Source: Cheilinus undulatus (taxonomy: Eukaryota; Chordata; Actinopteri; Labriformes; Labridae). Taken from it: a DNA stretch of 64,000 bases. Both the position numbers and the translations under genes were made by a program. The notes beneath the pieces are model-generated. The model did not search any database, was not told the DNA's origin, and was given only the letters and a program-made list of their open reading frames with translations. Of this stretch, positions 48,457 through 58,900 are shown piece after piece (within the stretch, counting starts at the first letter, position 1; each line of letters starts with the position of its first letter). Where the stretch lies: the NCBI RefSeq assembly GCF_018320785.1, contig NC_054885.1, positions 8,444,921 through 8,508,920 of the forward strand, read 5' to 3'.

Positions 48457-51390
48457 AGTCAAACCAGCACTCAACAAGGATTATTTACCTAATGGTATTA
48501 CTCCATTTTCTTTAAATGAAGAAGTATGATCAAACAAGGGGGAAACAGTTATAAAGGGCGCCAAACCCTGCAGGTGTGGACTCTGTCAATCTCGTGCAAA
48601 GTGTGACAGTGGCAGTAATGACCTTAGGCGTCTCAGCACTTTATACTGGTATACTGATCATCCTGGTGTATAGGCCATAGTCATTAGAAGTTTAGCTTAT
48701 ACATCAGATTTTATGGTAATCTGTACTGACATGTCACCATGTCACATTACGTTTAGGGAGGGAAACTAAAATGCGATCATGTTGTACTTTATTTTTGGGG
48801 GTTTTTAGTCATGAAATCATTAAGAGTCTATTTTATCCCTCTCCAAATGTGAAGTAACTGAGTTTAAAGGAAAATATAGAGAGATTGGACCACAGTTCAA
48901 GTTAGAAAAATATTTGATAATCAGCTAGATAGAAGCTAATATTAGCCATTGATTTAGATTTTAAAAAGTAACTTAAAACAGATAAATGAAGTGCCTTTAT
49001 GTGTATTTATTAATTTAAATAAACTATTTTCTTTGTTCTTATTTGGGTCTTTCAGAAATCGCACTGTGCAGCCTTCTGACAGCGGCCACTTGTGTCTTCA
49101 TAAACTTGTTACTGAAATGTCATCAGCCATTTCTAATGATGTTCAAAGTAACATTAGTTGACCGGACTATCTCTACGAATGTTACATATGATTAAACTAA
49201 AAGAGCTGTGGTTCTCCCACACTGCAGCGCATAAGTGAATCTGTAAAATAAACAGTTGGAATGTCTATAAATGAACAGGCCATGCTGTAACGAGGAATGG
49301 AACAAGGTGGTGCTTAAAGTGTGGATCCACTCACCTAGGATCAGCCTTGTGTAATTGAGCTTCTGCCTCGAGCATCATGCCGGTGTATCTGTGACAGTAG
49401 CAGTGTCACCTATAGCCTGAACATGCATGCAGTTTAGTTATATAATTACACTAGACATTGTCGCTGTTATGATATAATACATGAGTGGTATCATGAGTCT
49501 ACTTGCTTTGGGTATCAAGTGAAATTGTGGCAATTTTGTAGTGTGTATTTCTCAGCATCAAATTGCTTTAAAAAAAACCCCACAATTTTTATTTCCTTTT
49601 TAGAAAATAAAGGTACTTCTATGAATTGCAATAATGGCACTGTTGTAAACTGAATGGCCTTTCTGTGGATATTAATTTAAATCTTTCAAGTTCTGCTTAA
49701 TGCAAAACAGTTGCAGTCTTTTATGCAATTAAGTAACTGCACCGCCTGAAATTGTAGTTGCAATTAGATTGTGCAGCATTACTGATAAGTGGTATCAGAG
49801 CGGATGATGTGCTTCAGGTCACATGACTAACATCACAGGTCTTCACTCAGCCCTATGGATTATTCTATTCCATTGTTTTTGTTGATGCTTTTCAGTGAGG
49901 AGGGGATAAAATCAAAACAGCCGTCAGAATCTTCTTACTTGTTGACCTTGAATTTTACAGAATGACATGATAACATTTGAGCTTCCCGCCCTGTGCAAAT
50001 CGTCACAGGAACATGGCTGCTTTGATAATTTGGATATTTTTCTTATTTTTATTATGGTGGAAGTGCAATTCAAAGTCTGGACAACAGACACCAACTTTTT
50101 TTTTTTTTTTTTTTTTTCATTTTACAGCTATGGTATACGTTGTCTGTCACTTTCTCTGTCTGTCTGATTCTGTGTGAGAACAAGACAAAAACATGGTTTT
50201 TGATACTTGTCGCATTCCCGTCTTGGTCCTTATCTCAAATATACCGCTGCACATGTAGATATAGGCCAAAAAAAGGAGAAAGAAACCACAATAAAGAGTA
50301 AAAACAGGAGGAGTAAAGGGAGGGAGAGGTGTATATTGATGGGTTCTGTTCTGTTTGATCCTGTATCGTATCGTATTCTGACTGTATTCTCTACAGAACC
50401 TCTTTTATAAGGAGAAAAGACGACACATCATTGTAGTAATGCATTTATTTATATTATTATTATTACTATTAACACTTGTAATGGACGGCGCTAGTCTTTA
50501 GGATGTGTGAGTTTAGAGCTGTGTTGATGTAAACCCCTCTCCTTTCTACCCACAATGCCCCAGTTCTGTGGAGACGATGGACACTCTGAGACTCTGTGTG
50601 AACTTTTAGGAACTGTACACAATGGAAAGTGTTTTTCTTGCCTTTAACCAAGTGATGTTGTGACGGTTTTTCTCAGTCGAGCCTTCCCATCATCCCTCCC
50701 CTCCATATTTATCTCCACTGAGTTTGACCTTACCCCCCTGGTCCCGGTCTTCGCCCCCTTCCTTCCTGTTTCACAAGTCAAACTTGCGTTGAAAAGGGAC
50801 GACTCAGTGACCCTCCTCTTGAATCGGAGTGCATTAAGTCCTCATCATCTGAACCTTTTTTATGTTACACTTTTATGGTAACCTCTTGTATTTATTGGTG
50901 TTATTTTTTTCCTTATATTTAATTGCGTTTTATGACTATTTGGAAGCCTCTGTGTGTGTTTAAAACCACAGTTTGTCAGCGTTTTCAGGAGCACTGGTGC
51001 TAGTTTAAAAAAAGAAAAAAGATAAAAAGTCAAAGCCGTGCAGTGACCGTCAAGTGCTGTAGGAGTCGATGTGATCTTGATCTAGAACACAGAAATAATA
51101 ACTGTACATTCTCGACTTTTATTTTGGCATTTTCCTCCTCCACCATGTTTGATTTTGCTTTCCGAGTGCACACTTTCCCGCCTGCATTTCAAGTAGATTT
51201 AGAGAGAAGAAGAAGAAAAGATTGGTTTGGAACAACTATAACCCCTTTTTTGTTTTTAAGTTCTAACATTTTGTTTCCATGCATATATATGTAATGCTTA
51301 CTATACACTTTTATAAACTATGTTTTGATAATTCATTTCTTAACAGAAAAACTTGTCCATATACTATAACCCTTACTGCTGAGTACTGAA

Positions 51391-51396
51391 AATAAA
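51391..51396 (+). terminator. AATAAA poly(A) signal, candidate distal end of the znf646-like exon 3 transcript
   Basis: Canonical AATAAA in the context GTACTGAAAATAAATAGCTG, about 5.86 kb after the exon 3 stop. The next 25 nt would carry the cleavage site. An interspersed repeat starts soon after, at about 51475, consistent with the conserved transcript ending here. Confidence 0.5.
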
Positions 51397-51474
51397 TAGC
51401 TGAAAACATACAGCTGAGGTCGGTGTTTTTAATGCATTCGCCTTCAACACTTTCTTCTCTGGTTCACACTTAAA

Positions 51475-51540
51475 GGTCACTTTATTAGGTACACCTGTTC
51501 AGTCTGGTGCTCTTGAATGAATCTCTAATATGGAAGAAGC
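51475..51540. mobile_element. terminal fragment of a Tc1-like element
   Basis: AGGTCACTTTATTAGGTACA then CCTGTTCAG is the terminus of the same family as 2305-2640 and 19316-19430. The following 20-70 bp are only loosely similar. Confidence 0.65.
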
Positions 51541-52388
51541 CTCTCTGGATGTGTGAGGTAAACAATGCAGATCTAGAAGCTGTTAACTATGCAGAAGCAT
51601 CATGGCTGCCGAGTGTGTTTAATATAAGTCAAACTAATTTATGTTTGCATAGATAAGATATCGTTAGGGCTATTAGGATTAATGTATGAATCTGTGAAGA
51701 TCCTTAAGTGCATTCATTTTTGTAATCATGATTGATCTCATGCATTATTGCCCCTTTCGGCACACTTTGGTAAAGCCACTGTAAAGTCTCCCTGCAGCCA
51801 CGTTGATGTAAATGAAGTTCATCACTGCTCCAATATATTATTGAAGATACCATTCTGAATTTTTTGAATATAACTTTGTATCTGCAGTTCTTACTTCGTC
51901 ATGTAACTCCATTGACAACAGCTTAGAATTCTTTATTAGTCCATGCTCTAGAGGCAGAAATGCCCAAGCATCCTAGAAAGGCACACTTCATAATATGTAT
52001 AATAATCTAAGTTAAGGTTTTCAACATTCAGAGACATAACATTTATAAAAAAAATCGATTTATTTTGATGAGTACACCTCTAATATGAAATGGTTTATGC
52101 TTTACTAAGAAAAAGTCACATTTTTGAGTTGTGTTGCTTCATCTCTTAAAACTGATTGATATTTTTATTTATCCTACAGTTTTAACAGTTATGATACTCG
52201 GAGGAGCCTGAATTAAAGTAATCACAGCACAGCTGGGATATTTTACACCAAAACGTAAAAGCACTACTTCCTGTCCTGCATTTGAACATGAAAGTTTGGG
52301 TTTGATAAAGAGTTAAACTGTTGTACATCTAACATCAAAACACTGGTTGGAAATGTTAGGCAATGTTTGAATCTGTGAAATGTCTTTG

Positions 52389-52441
52389 GTGTATAGACTC
52401 CATCGTGATGTCAGTATGACATCACGATGGAGTCTAGACAC
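52389..52441. repeat. near-perfect palindrome, 20-bp perfect arms, 3-nt loop
   Basis: 52394-52413 (TAGACTCCATCGTGATGTCA) and 52417-52436 are exact reverse complements separated by GTA. One mismatch later the pairing continues to about 25 bp (GTGTA versus GACAC). Confidence 0.9.
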
Positions 52442-52977
52442 TTGTGGTGGTGATGGAGGGAGTTGGATGAGATGAGTAATAGACTTCTGAGGAGCAGATT
52501 TCCCAGGAGCTTGACACCGAGACCAATGAGATGTAATGGAAGTGGCTGGGGTGGAGGAGGGTTGCAGCAGTCACACTGAAACAGCAGACTGACTGTGGAG
52601 GAAAGAGAACAGAGCTTCAGGATGATTGGATTAAGAGAGGTCATGACTGAAAGGGATTAGCTCAGAGCTTACATGAGTAGACGCCCGTTCCAGCTGATTA
52701 CCAGAGCAGGAAACAGTGCGGTCAAAGGGAATGATGTAAGGGAATGATTACTAATGAATGAAAAGCTTTAAACAAAATCCCAAAAGAGACGCATTGTTAT
52801 TTCTACTAGGCAAAGCTAAGCAATCATGCCTTGTGTTTCAACGAGCCTCACGATACTGTCTTTTTAGGGTTTGCATCAGATATAATGTTTATGTTGCTTT
52901 CATTTAAACTTTTAACATATAACAGCAGCCAATCGTCATGCAGAGAAAATTTCATTGTACAATAAACAGAAAAAAAT

Positions 52978-53670
52978 ACGGAGCCCCAGACATGACATGG
53001 TCAAAAAATAATTAAATTGTGGCCACAGTATAGCTATAACGTGCACACAAAATACTAATTCGTGAACATGAAATACTAAATTGTGGCCACGAAGTAGGTA
53101 TAAAGTGCGCATGAAATACTAATTAATAATATTAATATCATTCCTGGACAGCTGGGTAAGTAAATTGGGCAAACCTTCTCTAAGGTCTAAGGTAGAGGCA
53201 GTAGAGGGGCTGAAGCTGATGGACAGGGATAGTATGAATTTTATTTTAGGCTGGGAGTGAGCTACAAAAACATTCGGAAAAGCCTGGCATTGCAAGGAAC
53301 CATTATTACCGAGAGGCATTTAAACAGAATATTGAGAGCCAGGTTGCTTTACCGGCTTAGGTACGACTTGGATGCCGGGATAGGAAGGTGCGCTTGATTT
53401 GCTTACCCAGCTGTCCAGGAATGATATTAATATTATTAATTAGTATTTCGTACGCACATTACACCTACTTTGTGGCCACAAATTAGTATTTCTTGCGCAT
53501 GTTATACTTATTTTGTGGCCACAAATAATTATTTAGTGGCCACGGATTAGTATTTCATGGTCACGAATAAGTATTTTGTAGCCATGAATTAGTTTTTCCT
53601 GCTATTTTATTTCCAGCTATATTGTGGCCACAATTTAAATTTTTTTACCATGTCATGTCTGGGGCTTCGT
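52978..53670. mobile_element. non-autonomous DNA transposon with long inverted arms and an inner inverted pair
   Basis: The outer termini CGGAGCCCCAGACATGACAT / ATGTCATGTCTGGGGCTTCG begin long, imperfect inverted arms of about 170-240 bp rich in TTGTGGCCAC and TAGTATTTC phrases. Inside, TCATTCCTGGACAGCTGGGT / ACCCAGCTGTCCAGGAATGA forms a second perfect inverted pair at 53139-53158 and about 53405-53424, bounding about 250 bp of unique sequence. No intact ORF. Confidence 0.82.
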
Positions 53671-53764
53671 AAAAAAAGAATAAATGGTTCCAAAAATTTT
53701 TTTGGGCACAAATCCTGCAATATGGTTGAAACCTTTGCTTCCTGTCTGAATAGTCTCCTGTCTA

Positions 53765-54240
53765 CTAGGGCTGGACAATTAATCACAAATTAGATTAAAT
53801 CATAATATGGCCTGCTGCAATTTTCAAATCACAGTTTGAAACTTTTTTGCAGCAGAGACATTATAAATTGCACATCATGCAATCATTCTAGTGGCATATT
53901 TTAGAATACTGTACAAACAAATATCCTTTTTTCTTCACCTTTGTATGTTTTTCTCATTAAATACCAGAATTATAATACAATTATTAGTCCCTTTAATACA
54001 GCAGTTCATATTCAATTTGCTAAATGGGTCCAAATCATCACAATTATATATTATTATTATTATTTCATATAGATATTTTTTTCAAAATTGTCCAGCCCTA
54101 GATTCATCTAATACTGTGTTGGTTATAGTATAGAATGAATTTAACTTTGATTGAACTTAAGAAATAATTGCATATTGAATTGTAATATTGGGGAAAAAAA
54201 ATTGCAGTTAGATTATTTTCTGAAATCTTTCAGCCCTGCT
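53765..54240. mobile_element. MITE pair with AGGGCTGGACAATT / AATTGTCCAGCCCT termini
   Basis: 53768 AGGGCTGGACAATTAATCAC and AAAATTGTCCAGCCCTAGAT near 54093 form the terminal inverted pair. Sequence to about 54238 (ending GAAATCTTTCAGCCCTGCT) matches the far end of the relic at 3.17-3.60 kb, so an outer, older copy seems to hold an inner terminus. Confidence 0.65.
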
Positions 54241-54694
54241 GTCTGCTTTGACTTTTTTCTGTGTTGTTGTGTGAAAATGATTCATGGTAGGCTTGTCTGA
54301 TGTGACCTGTGGTCAGACCGTCTGTGACATCTTTTCGTCACGCAGCTCAAAAACCAACGGACAAACAGCCTCATGGGATCAAACTGTGACAAAATAATCC
54401 CTTTATTCTGCTTGTAAACATTAATTATGTCTGTTTAATTCTGAAAAGCACGTTCCTCTCTGTTAACACTTCATTACTGTTTTTCTGACTGTTGAAAAAA
54501 TGTCAAAGTAAACCCACAGTTTCTCCTTGACATCATATTATATTAGGGTGAAGTAAGCCTGTTTACATAGAAGCCTATTATAGTGGGAAAAAAATCTGTC
54601 ATCATAATAGAAAACTAAAAATAGTGACTAGATATGTGTTGTTCTATGAAGAGAACTTGACAGAGAAAGATGTTTAGTAAAGTAAGAAGCATTT

Positions 54695-54850
54695 TAGGGC
54701 GTTTTCACATAAAGCATGACTGTTTTGCACCGTGCTCGAGCATGATTGCTCCACTCTCTCCTTTTTCCAGCTGATCTGATTTCACATCAGCAGCATTATT
54801 CCATGCTCAAGCACAGTTGCATAGCAGTCAGCCAAATACAGTCGCTGGAA
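54695..54850. mobile_element. probable interspersed repeat (GGGCGTTTTCACAT...)
   Basis: TTAGGGCGTTTTCACATAAA, GCACCGTGCTCGAGCATGAT and CATGCTCAAGCACAGTTGC resemble a fish repeat with termini beginning GTTTTCACA. The boundaries are unclear. Confidence 0.4.
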
Positions 54851-55520
54851 AGCTGCTAAGTAGAAAGATGAAGATGCAGCTATTCCAACCTTTTGTCTAC
54901 GTTCTAAGCCAGCAATGGAGTCCATCCTGCTACTGTGGATGTTTTTATTTTTTCTGAGACACTCTTCCATCTTCTCTGTTGCACAGAGGATGAAATGGGC
55001 CTACGTTATGCAGATGTGAGAACTGCCTTTACAACTCTACTCGCTCTAAATGTGCTCGGTAAATGTCAGAACTGTTTTCACATAAGTTCTCACAAGATCT
55101 GAACAGTTTTAGTAAAAGTGTCAAACAGATTTGTGTTTGTCATAAGAAAGTTTAAGTTATGAGGAACCTACAAGTCTATTTCTACTTGAACTGTCTGTAA
55201 TATGAGTGTAATGTTCAGATTTCTGTGTCACCTTCCTGGTCACTGTTTCTTTACGTAACCCTTCTTAAGTGTGTTTTTCTTGAAAGATGTCGTTGTGAAG
55301 CTGCAGACCTCAGTGATTCTCCGTAAACAAAGTGGACTTTTGCTGATGGACTCCGGAGGTTTGCAGGTGGACTTTGCAGTCGTGGTTAAAGGGGGGTCTT
55401 TATTTTTAGACGCCTCTGTCAATCATGTGTCACATCAGCTCTGAATCACTTCCCAGCTTGTGTAACAGTTCACCTCAGTACACTTGGTCTGAACTCAACC
55501 CCGGTGTTTGTCTTCCTCAG

Positions 55521-55933
55521 GTCTGAGTCCGGTGGCTCCGGCCTGCATCTCCCGGAGCTTCATCTGCGATCAGTGCGGACGCTCGTACCGCCATGCCAGC
55601 TCCCTACTCAACCACAAGAACAGCCACAAGACTGGGAACTACTTCTGTAGCTCCTGTCAGAAGGAGTTCCTCAACCTGATGTCCCTCAAGAACCACAGAC
55701 GGATCCACACCGAGCCTAAGCGCTACAAGTGCCCCGACTGCAGCAAGTCGTTCAGAGTGTCTTCAGTGCTCATCTGCCACCGTCGCATCCACACTAAAGA
55801 GAAACCGTACTCCTGTCCGCACTGTGACAAACGCTTCTCATCACGGTCCAACCTGAGGCACCACATGAAGGTACACTGGAGGGGGGAGAAGTCTACTGCC
55901 TTCCTCAGCATCCCATCCGGATCTTTTACGTAG
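55521..55933 (+). CDS. alternative terminal exon of the znf646-like gene: duplicated last four zinc fingers
   Basis: The acceptor TTTGTCTTCCTCAG is followed by an exon of 136 complete codons plus a TAG stop. It encodes a short linker, then four C2H2 fingers (CDQCGRSYRHASSLLNH, CSSCQKEFLNLMSLKNH, CPDCSKSFRVSSVLICH, CPHCDKRFSSRSNLRHH) and a new tail ending PSGSFT. It aligns gap-free with residues encoded by 45139-45465. By hand count about 25 codons differ synonymously and about 11 non-synonymously over about 103 codons. The exon needs one base carried in, which matches the exon 3 internal donor after 45122, not the donor after 43489. It could alternatively be a recently orphaned exon or part of an unrecognised gene. 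Confidence 0.65.
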
Positions 55934-56149
55934 ACGTCGACCTTCCCTTTTTACCAAAGATAGGGTCAGGATGCCTTAGGGCTTGGTCTGTTCAAGGGTT
56001 TAGATCAGTGATACTCAACGTGTGGCTCTTTTATGTCTTTATTTAAAATATTATTCCCCCAGAAAACCTTAGAAAAGGGAAACTTTGACCTCAGAAATTA
56101 ATCACATTAATCATTTTGTTAACCAGAATTATACAGAAGGCTTTTATTG

Positions 56150-57070
56150 TCAAAACTTAATTATCCCATTTATCCAACTTTTGCCATTTTTATCCCATTT
56201 TTGCCCATTTTCACATTTTTTTTGCCCAATTAAGCTATCTTTGCCATTAAATATCACCTTTTTCCCTATTTTTGCCACTTCTTTGTGACACTTTTCCCCA
56301 TTATTGCCACTTTTATCCCACTTTTGCCCCTTTTTACTATTTTTTCACTTTTTTTTTGCCAATTTAAGCTACCTTTTGCCATTAAATACCACTTTCCACC
56401 CTATTTTTGCCCATTTTTGCTACTTCTTTATGGTAATTTCTTCCCTTTTTTACCACTTTTATCCAATTTTTGCCCCTTTTCACAATTTTTTTAAACATTT
56501 TTTTTGCCCATTTACATTACCTTATGCTATTAAATACCACTTTTTTCCCTATTTTTGCCCATTCTTGCTACCTCTTCATGACCCCCCCCCCCCCCGCATT
56601 TTTACCACTTTTATCCCATTTTTGCCCCTTTTCACAATTTTTTTTTGCTTAATTAAGCTACCTTGTGCCATTAAATGCAACTTTTTTCCCCCTATTTTTG
56701 CCCATTTTTGCCACTTTTTCCATTTTTGCCCCTTTTAACCATTTTTTTTGCCCATTTAAGCTACCTTGTGCCATTACATACCACTAGTTTCCTCTTTTTG
56801 TTGCCAATTTTTGCAACTTCTTTATAACAGTTTTATCCCATCTTTGCCCCTTTTCACCATTTTTCACCGTTTTCTGCCCATTTCAGCTACCTTTTGCCAT
56901 TAAATAACACTTTTTTTCCTATTTTTTTTGCCCTATTTTGCCACTCTTGACTGCTTTTTGCCCATTTAGTTAGGTTTTCCTTATTTTTTTGCCAGGTTTT
57001 TGCCACTTTTGGGCCAATTTTGCCACCTTCAACTTATCTTTATTGCTACTTCAAGCCATTTTTGCTACTT
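56150..57070. repeat. degenerate tandem repeat, units about 100-150 bp (TTTTTGCCAC-rich)
   Basis: Units are marked by AAGCTACCTTTTGCCATTAA-like phrases starting near 56231, 56367, 56514, 56655, 56758 and 56885, with CCACTTTTATCCCATTTTTG between them. The strand asymmetry (T/C-rich plus strand) gives Phe/Leu/Pro-rich spurious ORFs. Confidence 0.8.
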
Positions 57071-57373
57071 TTCACTATGTATATTGTGACTCTTACGAAG
57101 TATTTTTCAACAGTGTGGCTCTTTGGTTGAGCAGGGTTGAGTAACATCTGAGGTTTAGATCATAATAATTGCTGCACAGTTCAAGGTATAATGTATTCCT
57201 CAGAGTAGATGCACAGTTATATTTCACTTTTACACATGCGTCTCCTCTCCACATTTTAGCTCCAGTCTTGCAGACCAAAACAAAACTTTTTTGTCACACA
57301 CCCTCAGTCCCTTATTGCACTTCCCCCTTGCCTAACCCTAACCTACTGTCCCAGTGCAGCACTTCTTTGTCTT

Positions 57374-57379
57374 AATAAA
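57374..57379 (+). terminator. AATAAA poly(A) signal, candidate end of the alternative exon transcript
   Basis: Canonical AATAAA in the context TTTGTCTTAATAAAATCTC, about 1.44 kb after the stop of the 55521-55933 exon and beyond the tandem array. It is the first good signal I noticed downstream. Confidence 0.45.
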
Positions 57380-58084
57380 ATCTCTTGATCTCTTTGGCCA
57401 GTCCTCTCATATCCGTCTTTCTCTACATGATGGAGGGAGCTAAATAAGCTAGCAAAAGCACAGTTCAGTCACTGTAAACACAGAGCTGAGAACAACAAAC
57501 TCAGATGGAGTCAGGTATCTCCTATCTGTTGAGAGCAATTTCAGTAACACCACTTTTCATGGAAATCCACGGGAACCTGGAGGAAGTTGACATGGACTTG
57601 CATGTAGGATTTTAGATTGTAGCACAACAGGGACAAAAACAGTGTTTTCTTGTCTTGTGTAGACATTCATGCTGTATAAATGTGAAGCAGAGGACACTGA
57701 TGAGCTGTAAAATTGTTAACTGCATCAGCAGAGATCCAAACTGTTGATTCTCAATGTTTTTAGATGCTGAAGGACTCGTCCTTTTCCTCTGGGGAGCATT
57801 GAGGTCAGAGTCTGTTGAGCTCTTTTACAGATTTTTCAAGTATTTTGGACAAAATGTGGATGGACACCATGGGGGACATTCATGGGAGGTTGGGGGACGG
57901 TTCTTCGTGGAGAGCTTCGTTTGTTGTTTTTGGAAATATACACACACTGTGAATTTGATGCCTGCAGCATACTCCAAAAGCAGCTAACAGTTGATAGTAC
58001 CATGTTTGGGTATCAAAGGTGCACCTCTGAAAGACCCAGTTGTGTACAGTCAAGATAGTGGGAGGATTTCCAGTCTGTGGAAGA
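57380..58084. other. spacer, nothing recognised
   Basis: No exon with splice context, RNA gene or recognisable repeat was found. Confidence 0.35.
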
Positions 58085-58900
58085 ATTAGTGGAATGAGAT
58101 CGCTGACCTAACGCAGAAAAGTGTGATGTGGTCTGATGAGTCCACATTGCAAATAGTTTTGGAAATAATGGTCTTCAATTCCTCTGGGATGAAAAAGAAA
58201 AGGACCATCAACTTAAATTTCAAAAGCTAGCATCTGTGATGATGTGCAGATGTATTGGTGCCAATGACATGGGTTACTTTCACATCTTTGAAGGCCACAT
58301 TAATACTGAGGTACATAGAGGTTTTGGAGCAACAGTTGCTTCCGTCCAGATGATGTCTCTCTTAGGGATGTCCCACCTTAATTCAGCAAGACAATGACAA
58401 GCCACATTCTGCACGAGTTGCAACAGCATGGCTTCACAATAAGAGAATATGGGTACTAGACTGGCCTGTATGCAGCCAAGACCTGTCTACTATTAAAAAA
58501 ATGAGCGGCACAGGTGCCCGTGTGGCTAAGTTGGTGGAGCGGGTGAAGAGGCGGTAGTCCTTGACACATTAGTCGTGGAATCACTTCTTGGTCTCGCCAC
58601 AGTTTCGTCCTAACTCTCTAGCATATTTCCTATCTCTCTTCAGCTGCCCCATCAAATAGTCAAAATTCCCCCAAAATGTAAAACAAAAGGACATTTTTCA
58701 GACAGAACCAAAGCTCGAAATATCTCCTGCACTGTTGAGCATCTTCAGAAGTCTGTCAAGTAAGAATCTTGAGGTATTGTGAGTCAAATTCTTTCCCACT
58801 TATTGTCTTCAGGCCCTAGACGTTTACAGAGTCAAAAAAGTGATTTAACAGTGGTAAACCTGCTTCTGTTCCAACTTTTTTGGAATGTGTTAATCTTGTA
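58085..58900 (+). mobile_element. Tc1-like transposon relic with nested SINE
   Basis: GTCTGATGAGTCCACATTGC, AAGCTAGCATCTGTGATGAT, CAGCAAGACAATGACAAGCC and GGGTACTAGACTGGCCTGTA are successive transposase landmarks on the plus strand (SDEST..., QQDNDKPH, VLDWPVCS). The end TCCAACTTTTTTGGAATGTG is a family terminus. Stops and a 190-bp insertion disrupt the frame. Confidence 0.8.
58503..58692 (+). mobile_element. tRNA-derived SINE inserted in the Tc1-like relic
   Basis: The tRNA-like head GTGTGGCTAAGTTGGTGGAG then CGGGTG carries an A-box. GGTCTCGCCACAGTTTCGTC sits at the B-box area. The tail CCTATCTCTCTTCAGCTGCC then CCATCAAATAG is diagnostic for a common fish SINE. It interrupts the transposase directly after the VLDWP region. 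Confidence 0.75.

Larger units (their letters stand above)
45536..51415 (+). other. putative long 3' UTR of the znf646-like gene
   Basis: After the stop there is no further supported coding sequence until 55521. An early AATAAA lies near 46905. The strongest candidate end is AATAAA at 51391-51396, preceded by about 1 kb with 3'-UTR-like composition, including ATTTATTTA near 50445. The stretch also contains a G run (45581-45592), a TIR element (47.83-48.46 kb), a T run (50097-50117) and two diverged copies of one repeat (47.24-47.56 and 48.70-48.93 kb). Continuity of the UTR is inferred. Confidence 0.45.

Noticed and set aside
55521-55933. Interpretation of the downstream finger exon as a processed retrocopy
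   Set aside because: It covers only the last four fingers, starts at a splice acceptor in phase with an internal donor, and shows no poly(A) tail or target duplication at its ends.
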